Part shown: positions 58,626 to 64,000 of the stretch, piece by piece
Layout: each line of letters opens with the position of its first letter
How positions within the stretch are numbered: the first letter of the stretch is position 1
Assembly: GCF_037543845.1 (NCBI RefSeq)
Contig: NZ_JBBIFX010000003.1
Location: 532,178 to 596,177, forward strand
Reading direction: 5' to 3'
Source of the DNA: Gymnodinialimonas ulvae
GTDB taxonomy: Bacteria > Pseudomonadota > Alphaproteobacteria > Rhodobacterales > Rhodobacteraceae
DNA length: 64,000 nt
The notes under the pieces: model-generated
Told to the model about the DNA's origin: nothing
Seen by the model: the letters and a program-made list of their open reading frames with translations, nothing else
Databases searched by the model: none
Made by a program: the position numbers and the translations under genes

Positions 58626-59258
58626 TCAGATGTCGATCTCTTCTGCTATGCTTAGCGCATCGTCCAACTCAACGCCCAGATATCGCACTGTGCTATCAAC
58701 CTTCGTGTGGCCAAGCAGAAGCTGCACGGCGCGAAGGTTGCCCGTCTTGCGGTAAATCTCTGCAGCTTTGGTGCGGCGCATCAAGTGTGTTCCGTATCCG
58801 CTGGGTTCCAGACCAATTGCTGTCACCCAGTCACGGACCAACCGGCCATACTGCCGCGTTGAGATATGCGGGCGGTCATGGAAACGGCTCGGGAACATAA
58901 AGCGGCATCCGATCATCTCAGGTGATCTTACCCACGCAATGACTGTATCTCTCGTGTTTTCAGTAAGTTCAAACTGAACGGGTTGCTTGGTCTTACTCTG
59001 GATTATCGAAACTCGTTCACGAACGCGGTCATCTTTGACCAAATCGGCCACGGCGAGTTTGACCAGGTCACAGCCGCGCAGCTTGCTATCGATCGCAACG
59101 TTAAACAGCGCAAGGTCACGAAGATAACTAGCAAGTTCGAGCCGGGCACGAATGGCCCAAACCTGTCTGGGAAGAAGGGGTCGTTTCTGACCGATGATCC
59201 GGCTCTTGTTCCAGGCTTTATGCTTTGGAGTGACTGCGGGAAGTTGGACTCTTGGCAT
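58626..59258 (-). CDS. Short tyrosine recombinase/integrase
   Basis: The 210-residue protein has the catalytic residues of tyrosine recombinases: Arg in SKLRGCDLVKL, His-x-x-Arg in YGTHLMRRTKAAEIY, and LLLGHTKVDSTVRYLG with the His and Tyr nucleophile. It lacks a long arm-binding domain, as in the small integrases often next to resistance genes. ATG 59258 has GGAGGG upstream. It borders the mer module on one side and the copper module on the other. Confidence 0.88.
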   Translation of the reverse strand: MPRVQLPAVTPKHKAWNKSRIIGQKRPLLPRQVWAIRARLELASYLRDLALFNVAIDSKLRGCDLVKLAVADLVKDDRVRERVSIIQSKTKQPVQFELTENTRDTVIAWVRSPEMIGCRFMFPSRFHDRPHISTRQYGRLVRDWVTAIGLEPSGYGTHLMRRTKAAEIYRKTGNLRAVQLLLGHTKVDSTVRYLGVELDDALSIAEEIDI

Positions 59259-59460
59259 AATATGCCCTCCGATCCTCCCTCCAAACCCAGACATCAGCAC
59301 CGCGCTGACAAAGAGAGCATAGCGCCCTGCTGAATGGCCGTTGCCGAAAGTCGCTGGCAAGCGGCGTTGCTGCAAATGCATTGGGCCGCGATGAGCCCCA
59401 GAGTCTCTGATGCTGCGAGGTCAACGAATGGCCGCTTACTGGTGGTAGCTTCATGCGAAA

Positions 59461-60009
59461 TTACGGTCTCCGCTTCGCCAATTCGCGATATATTGCAGGT
59501 GGTGACACACCGATCTGATCCGCGACCCTGATCCACTCGCCCTTCTCCGGCTCTCCGTGAAGGTCCAGCCATGCGTCCAGCCTGTCGGAGACGCGGCGCA
59601 GGCGCATTATCTCGATGCTTGCCCGCTGAGCCTGGACCTCTAGGGCGTGGGTTTCGATAAGACTCAAAGCTGCGTCCGGTTTATCTCGCAATGCAGCCAA
59701 AAAATTGGCACGGGGCATGGTCGCAATTTGGGAAGGTGTGCGCGCAACCGCATCGCAGTGTTAATTCGTGGCGAACAGGGAGGCTTCGGCCAGCGCAGCG
59801 CCCGCCGTCGCGATATGTAAGGTAAGTGAGGTTCCGTCTTTCATCGGACGTTCCAGCGCGACCGCGCCTTGACGCACCAGATACATGCGGCTGACCCGAT
59901 CCTCCCGCCGGAAAAGGGTCTCTCCTTGCTCAAGAGCACGCTGAGGCGCGTTGTCGAATATATGCTGCCAGCCGGACATGATAGAAATCATACGCGCTTT
60001 CGGACGCAT
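59461..60009 (-). pseudogene. Crp/Fnr-family regulator split by one in-frame ochre codon
   Basis: From 60009 the frame encodes a cyclic-nucleotide-binding-like domain (ALEQGETLFRREDRVSRMY, ALAEASLFATN), then TAA (59763-59761), then continues in the same frame as HCDAVARTPSQIATMPRAN and a C-terminal region with LHGEPEKGEWIRVADQIGV, SPPAIYRELAKR (helix-turn-helix). Crp/Fnr proteins have YHCDAVA here, so the stop replaces Tyr. The full frame would be 182 residues. Internal start at 59718 could still give an 85-residue DNA-binding fragment. Confidence 0.85.
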
Positions 60010-60047
60010 CCGGTAGGGTGCGATGAAAGCTCCAGCGAGGAATGAGA

Positions 60048-60635
60048 ATGCGATTAATGGTGATCCTGGCCGCGACGGTCATTTTGGGAGGCGCAGCCAT
60101 TGCGTTGGCGCAGACGATGTACTCCGATCATGGTCAGGCGATGGATCACGCGGCGCATGGTCAAGAAGGCCACGCTGGCAGCTTGACGCTGACCGAACCG
60201 GGGCAAGGCGCCTTTGCAGCGCTTTCCGAAGTCGTGCGTGTGCTGGAGGCCGATCCCGATACGGATTGGTCTCGGGTCGATCTCGCGGGGCTACGGGCAC
60301 ATCTGGTCGATATGGACCGGCTGGTGTCGGATGCGGTCGTGACGGAAACGGACCTGCCGAACGGGATGTCGATGATAGCGACGGGCGATGCGGAGACGAT
60401 AGCCACCCTCCGGCGCATGGTTCCGGCCCATGCCGCGCAACTTGCACGGGATGATCGCTGGACAGTGGACGCGGCCGAAGTCGAAAACGGCGTCGAGTTG
60501 CGCGTCACCAGCGATGATCCCGGCGTTGTCGCCCGGATCAAGGGACTGAGCTTCTTCGGCCTGATGGCGAGCCAAGACCATCATCGCGAACATCATCTGA
60601 TGATGGCGCTCGGGGAAGATGCACACGCGCATTGA
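60048..60635 (+). CDS. His-rich periplasmic protein of a copper cluster
   Basis: The 195-residue precursor starts at ATG 60048 (GAGGA upstream) with a signal peptide (LMVILAATVILGGAAIALAQ). The mature protein opens with His/Met-rich MYSDHGQAMDHAAHGQEGHA and ends ASQDHHREHHLMMALGEDAHAH; both ends could bind Cu. The middle is an alpha/beta domain (VRVLEADPDTDWSRVDLAGL). No named family recognised. It is divergent from the broken Crp-type gene. Confidence 0.75.
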   Translation: MRLMVILAATVILGGAAIALAQTMYSDHGQAMDHAAHGQEGHAGSLTLTEPGQGAFAALSEVVRVLEADPDTDWSRVDLAGLRAHLVDMDRLVSDAVVTETDLPNGMSMIATGDAETIATLRRMVPAHAAQLARDDRWTVDAAEVENGVELRVTSDDPGVVARIKGLSFFGLMASQDHHREHHLMMALGEDAHAH

Positions 60636-60681
60636 CGCCAGCGACAGAATGTATCGTAGCTTGCAGCTTGCAAATATCCGT

Positions 60682-60698
60682 ATACCCCATATAGGTAT
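60682..60698. promoter_or_regulatory. Possible copper-repressor operator
   Basis: ATACC-CCATATA-GGTAT is an inverted repeat with 5-bp arms, 6 bp upstream of the next ATG. The TACC/GGTA arms resemble CsoR-type sites. No csoR is in the window, so this is tentative. Confidence 0.35.
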
Positions 60699-60703
60699 GT
60701 TGC

Positions 60704-61018
60704 ATGGGTTTGATCCGGCTTCTTCTTGTTGTCTTGGTCGCGCTATCCGCTTCGATCTCCGGGGCGATGGACGCGGGTCATGCGGTTGTCGTGGAGCATA
60801 GCCACGCGGCGATGAATGACGTGGCCGACGATCAGCCGGTCTGCTGTTCGGAAAGCACCGAACGCTCCCAGACCTGCCATGCGCTTCCCGCGCTGCTTCC
60901 CGATGCAGGCCACCATGACGACGCCCCCGCGACGTGCGAGGATGTCTTCATCGCCGCAAGCCTGCTGCTGACAGGCATAGAACCGTCCAGCCCTATCGAC
61001 CCTCCCCGCACGGCGTGA
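60704..61018 (+). CDS. Small exported Cys/His-rich protein
   Basis: The 104-residue product has a signal-like N terminus (IRLLLVVLVALSASISGA), then AGHAVVVEHSHAAMNDV, a Cys pair in QPVCCSESTER, QTCHALPALLPDAGHHDD, and CEDVFIAASLLL. The mix of Cys, His and Asp fits metal binding. No family recognised. It precedes the DUF411 gene by 92 bp. Confidence 0.65.
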   Translation: MGLIRLLLVVLVALSASISGAMDAGHAVVVEHSHAAMNDVADDQPVCCSESTERSQTCHALPALLPDAGHHDDAPATCEDVFIAASLLLTGIEPSSPIDPPRTA

Positions 61019-61110
61019 TGCTGGCCGCGTTCCTGGGGGCGCGGCTTCCAAACCTGCAATCACACCAGAACGGGCTCTGCTCGTACGTATTCCCGTCGAG
61101 AGGAACAGAC

Positions 61111-61605
61111 ATGAAACCGATCAAGACACTACTCGCCTTCACCCCTGCCGCAGCACTGATCCTTGGCCTCGCCTCCTTCGGCGCGGTCGGTATGGCCCAT
61201 GCCGAAAATCATTCCGGCATGGCCGATCACGGCACGATGCACGTCACCAAAAGCCCGACCTGCGGCTGTTGCGGTGCCTGGGTCGCGCTGGCTCGCGAGG
61301 AAGGCTACGACATCGAGGTCACGGACACCCGCGATGTCACCAGTGTGAAGCTGGACAACGATGTGCCCGGCACGATGTGGTCCTGCCATACCGCGATGAT
61401 CGACGGCTATGTGGTCGAAGGTCATGTGCCGTTCGCTGCCCTTGCGAAACTGCTCGAAGAAGGCCCCGAGATTGACGGGATCGCGGTTCCTGGAATGCCC
61501 GGTGGCTCCCCCGGCATGGGGGATGATCCGACCGCGCGGTATGACGTGCTGGCCTTCGGTGGCGAGGCCGGTGAGGGCGAGGTCTTCTACCAGGCCGGTC
61601 TGTGA
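61111..61605 (+). CDS. DUF411 domain periplasmic protein
   Basis: The 164-residue precursor has a signal peptide (FGAVGMAHA) and the DUF411 motif MHVTKSPTCGCCGAWVALA, followed by VPGTMWSCHTAMIDGYVVE, VEGHVPFAALAKLL and a Gly/Met/Pro tail (VPGMPGGSPGMGDDPTA). DUF411 proteins are found with copper-resistance genes and probably bind Cu. GAGGAAC lies upstream. The next gene overlaps its stop (GTGA). Confidence 0.87.
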   Translation: MKPIKTLLAFTPAAALILGLASFGAVGMAHAENHSGMADHGTMHVTKSPTCGCCGAWVALAREEGYDIEVTDTRDVTSVKLDNDVPGTMWSCHTAMIDGYVVEGHVPFAALAKLLEEGPEIDGIAVPGMPGGSPGMGDDPTARYDVLAFGGEAGEGEVFYQAGL

Positions 61606-62066
61606 ACCGGACTATCGTGCTCGGTTTGGGGGCAGCGGTTCTTGCGGGAGCCGCTGCCCTCGCCTTCGGATGGGGAACCTCGGCACCGGCCCGGACCGTG
61701 CTGATGCCGTCCAACCCGGACGTGGTGGCCCTTGGACAGACGATCTACGCCGAGAACTGCGCCTCCTGCCACGGTGCGAACCTCGAAGGTCAGCCGAACT
61801 GGCGGTCGCCCGGCCCGGACGGTCGGCTTCCCGCGCCGCCCCACGATGAGACCGGACATACGTGGCACCATGACGGCGACACGCTGTTCCGTCTGACCAA
61901 ATACGGCACCGGCGCTCTGATTGGCGATCCGGACTACGCAAGCAATATGCCAATCTATGAGGGCGTTCTGACCGACGATGAGATCATCGCTGTCCTCAGC
62001 TACATCAAATCGACTTGGCCGCAGGAAATCCGCGAACGCCACGACGCAATGGAGAACAGACAATGA
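61602..62066 (+). CDS. Monoheme cytochrome c
   Basis: A GTG start overlaps the stop of the DUF411 gene. The 154-residue protein has an N-terminal membrane helix (IVLGLGAAVLAGAAALAFG), the heme motif YAENCASCHGANLEG and an axial Met in YASNMPIYEGVLTD. It may take electrons from the multicopper oxidase route or the respiratory chain. It overlaps copC by 4 bp. Confidence 0.85.
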   Translation: MNRTIVLGLGAAVLAGAAALAFGWGTSAPARTVLMPSNPDVVALGQTIYAENCASCHGANLEGQPNWRSPGPDGRLPAPPHDETGHTWHHDGDTLFRLTKYGTGALIGDPDYASNMPIYEGVLTDDEIIAVLSYIKSTWPQEIRERHDAMENRQ

Positions 62067-62407
62067 AGCAGTTAATTCTGGCCCTCGCGGCTACATTGGT
62101 GACGGCGACAGCCGCGCTGGCTCACTCGAAAGCCGAAGATACGACTCCGGCAAACGAGGCAACAGTTGAGACGGTCGAGGTCATTGAGCTGCGCTTCGAT
62201 GATCCAATGCGCGTCACCGCGATTGCCCTGACCGGGCCGGACGGCGATCTGGACATCACCCGCGAGACCGGCCTCGATCCAGTGACGGAGTTTCGGGCCA
62301 TGCCGCCCGAATATTTGCCCGCCGGGGCCTACACCGTAGATTGGCGTGGCCTGTCTTCTGACGGCCACCCGATGCAGGGCAGCTTCGACTTCACAGTTGC
62401 GGACTGA
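62063..62407 (+). CDS. copC: CopC-like periplasmic copper-binding protein
   Basis: The 114-residue precursor has a signal peptide (LILALAATLVTATAALA) immediately followed by the mature N-terminal His (HSKAEDTTPAN), the Cu(II) ligand of CopC. Later conserved blocks are VEVIELRFDDPMRVTAIAL and YLPAGAYTVDWRGLSSDGHP, in which Asp and His complete the site. It is short but complete. It is followed 3 bp later by copD. Confidence 0.88.
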   Translation: MKQLILALAATLVTATAALAHSKAEDTTPANEATVETVEVIELRFDDPMRVTAIALTGPDGDLDITRETGLDPVTEFRAMPPEYLPAGAYTVDWRGLSSDGHPMQGSFDFTVAD

Positions 62408-62410
62408 CCG

Positions 62411-63289
62411 GTGGAGGGACTTGCTCCCATAGACGGTTGGGCGCTTCTGGCGATCCTCGCGAAAGCCGCCGGATATGCAGCGGCGCTGGTCGCCATGGGC
62501 GGGCCGCTCTTCGTCGCGGTCTTTAGATTTGCGCCGGATGACGTGCTGCGCCTGGCGCGAAAGCTCGCTGTGATCGCGGCTCTGCTCGGTCTCGCCGTGC
62601 TGGCACTGCGCTTCGGCATCCGGTCGGCTCGCATTTCCGGCATGGGCTTTGAGGGCGCAGTCAATCCCATAATGCTCGGTCTTGTCTGGGACAGCCCGCT
62701 CGGCACGGCGGCGCTCTGGCGCGGAGCGGGTGAACTACTGATCCTTGCCGTGCTGATCGAGGGGACAATCGGTCTTGCGGCAAGCCTTCTGGGCGCACTG
62801 CTGGTGGCTGTATCCTACTCGCTGGTGGGCCATTCCCTTGGCGATCCGCGCTGGCTTCTCGCGGTCCTCGTGGGTGTGCATCTGCTGGCCGCGGCCTTCT
62901 GGATCGGCGCTCTCGCACCTTTGCATCGCGCGGCGGGCCTGACCGGGGGCGCTGCCCTGCTGCACCGCTTCGGCACAATTGCCAGCGGGACCGTCGCGAT
63001 CCTCGTCCTCGCGGGCCTCACGTTCGTATGGCTGATGGTCGGTTCCGTGGATGGGCTGTTCGGAACGGCCTATGGTTGGACGTTGATCGCCAAGCTTGTG
63101 GTCGTCACTGGGCTTCTGGGCCTTGCCGCCAAGAACAGGCTCCGGCTCGTGCCCGCCCTTGCGTCCGGCGAGCCTTCGGCGTCTTGCAGGCTGCGCCGCT
63201 CGATCCGCATGGAAATCATCGCCGTCGCCCTGATCCTGCTGGCGACGGCTACACTGACCTCGATCACCACGCCCCCGGTGAACCTATGA
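62411..63289 (+). CDS. copD: CopD-like copper transport membrane protein
   Basis: The GTG-initiated, 292-residue protein has eight hydrophobic segments and CopD blocks LGLVWDSPLGTAALWRGAG, YSLVGHSLGDPRWLLAVLV and VHLLAAAFWIGALAPLHRA, where the histidines form the membrane copper site. It works with CopC in copper import or tolerance. Its stop overlaps the start of the oxidase gene (ATGA). Confidence 0.88.
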   Translation: MEGLAPIDGWALLAILAKAAGYAAALVAMGGPLFVAVFRFAPDDVLRLARKLAVIAALLGLAVLALRFGIRSARISGMGFEGAVNPIMLGLVWDSPLGTAALWRGAGELLILAVLIEGTIGLAASLLGALLVAVSYSLVGHSLGDPRWLLAVLVGVHLLAAAFWIGALAPLHRAAGLTGGAALLHRFGTIASGTVAILVLAGLTFVWLMVGSVDGLFGTAYGWTLIAKLVVVTGLLGLAAKNRLRLVPALASGEPSASCRLRRSIRMEIIAVALILLATATLTSITTPPVNL

Positions 63290-64000
63290 CTGGAAAACCG
63301 AAGATGACACATATCTCACGACGCACGGTTCTGACCAGCGCTGCTGCTCTTAGCGGAACGGCCTTTCTCCCTCGAATGACATTGGCCGATACTGTTTTGC
63401 CGATCCTGCGGGCCGCGCCGTCCACGGCGCAACTTGCCCCTGCCGGGTATCCGGCCACGCCGGTTTGGGCCTACGCGATAGAGGGTGCGGGCACGATCCC
63501 CGGACCGGAAATCCGCGTCACGGCGGGCGAGCGCGTCCGGCACCGTCTAGTCAACGATCTGCCGCAACCAACCGCCGTGCATTGGCACGGGATCCGCATT
63601 GGAAACGCGATGGACGGAGCCGCGCCACTGACGCAACCGCCCGTGCCGCAGGGTGAGAGTTTCGACTATGACTTCGTAGCCCCCGATCCCGGCACCTACT
63701 GGTATCACTCCCACGATCGAGGTTTTGAACAGGTAGCGCGCGGGCTGGCCGGGGCTTTGATCGTTGAAGATCGCGAGCAATGGCTTGGTGAGCCGGGTGC
63801 AGCAATGCGCGAGCTGACATTGGTTCTGGATGATTGGTTGCTCGATGCGGACGCGGCGATTGTCGAGGGCCGCTGGGACGATCTTCATGCCGCCGCGCAT
63901 GGCGGGCGGATGGGCAACACGGTCACGGTGAACGGTAGGGCCTATCCCGACCTGGACATGCGACCAGGCGAGCGCGTGCGTCTGCGTCTTATCAACACCG
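63286..64000 (+). CDS. Multicopper oxidase, N-terminal part (runs off window)
   Basis: The frame opens at ATG 63286 and is still open at the window end (238 codons). A twin-arginine signal is visible (ISRRTVLTSAAALSGTAFL). Copper motifs TAVHWHGIRIGN and TYWYHSHDRGFEQVARG identify the first cupredoxin domain, close to CopA/CueO-type cuprous oxidases. It follows copD by a 4-bp overlap and is probably the catalytic core of this copper-resistance operon. C-terminal copper ligands cannot be seen. Confidence 0.9.
   Translation, partial: MTGKPKMTHISRRTVLTSAAALSGTAFLPRMTLADTVLPILRAAPSTAQLAPAGYPATPVWAYAIEGAGTIPGPEIRVTAGERVRHRLVNDLPQPTAVHWHGIRIGNAMDGAAPLTQPPVPQGESFDYDFVAPDPGTYWYHSHDRGFEQVARGLAGALIVEDREQWLGEPGAAMRELTLVLDDWLLDADAAIVEGRWDDLHAAAHGGRMGNTVTVNGRAYPDLDMRPGERVRLRLINT

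Noticed and set aside
45953..59258. Complete integrative element with matching att repeats
   Set aside because: The 3' end of tRNA-Arg is not repeated near the integrase or elsewhere in the window that I could see, and the integrase lies 13 kb away, so ends cannot be defined here.
46030..59258. Prophage
   Set aside because: No capsid, terminase, portal, tail or lysis genes are present; content is metal resistance and an ATPase cassette.

Overview
This window is high-GC alphaproteobacterial DNA, most consistent with a marine Rhodobacteraceae (roseobacter-type) chromosome. Supporting evidence is a solitary imuB behind a GTTC-N7-GTTC LexA box, a complete petABC (Rieske/cytochrome b/cytochrome c1) operon, Hint-domain surface proteins, PaiB, MtaB and DapD/E/F of types common in that family, and pervasive 4-bp stop/start overlaps between co-directional genes. 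The genus cannot be named from sequence reading alone.

Positions 1-45,900 read as chromosomal backbone. Main blocks are: SOS polymerase imuB with a 30-bp tandem repeat at its 3' end; a lytic transglycosylase and RNase R; dapE and dapD, separated by a convergent pair of Hint-domain genes; four tandem small lipoprotein genes, the last broken by an amber codon; LOG protein, two outer-membrane barrels, mepA and a UMF1-type transporter; YggT, MsrA and a sulfotransferase-like protein; a translationally coupled purine-salvage operon (ade, an unknown gene, amn); HU, a DMT transporter and a CcdA plus Tat-exported thioredoxin pair; chorismate synthase divergent from a TPP riboswitch and thiBPQ; petABC; a GNAT/GST cluster; PaiB, MtaB and DapF (with a Cys-to-Ser change at a catalytic position); tRNA-Lys(TTT), glutaredoxin and serine dehydratase; a frameshifted NTF2-like gene; and a LacI-family regulator with its own palindromic operator.

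From tRNA-Arg(CCT) at 45,953 to the end the content is accessory. Directly beside the tRNA is a four-gene cassette: an AAA+ ATPase, a metallophosphoesterase and two proteins I do not recognise. It is the best candidate here for an undescribed system. Heavy-metal modules follow: a MerR-type regulator divergent from a CDF exporter plus an ICMT-like methyltransferase; an ArsR regulator divergent from a second CDF exporter with an N-terminal metal-binding domain; and an extended mercury operon (merR divergent from merT, merP, two small membrane genes, a 45-residue peptide gene, merA and a second pyridine-nucleotide disulfide reductase). Then come a tyrosine recombinase, a Crp/Fnr-type regulator broken by one in-frame stop, and a copper cluster (His-rich periplasmic protein, Cys/His-rich peptide, DUF411 protein, cytochrome c, CopC, CopD, multicopper oxidase) that runs off the window end.

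Three genes show single-lesion decay: the fourth lipoprotein (amber), the NTF2-like gene (T7 homopolymer frameshift) and the Crp-like regulator (ochre). Each looks recent, because the reading frame is otherwise intact on both sides of the lesion.
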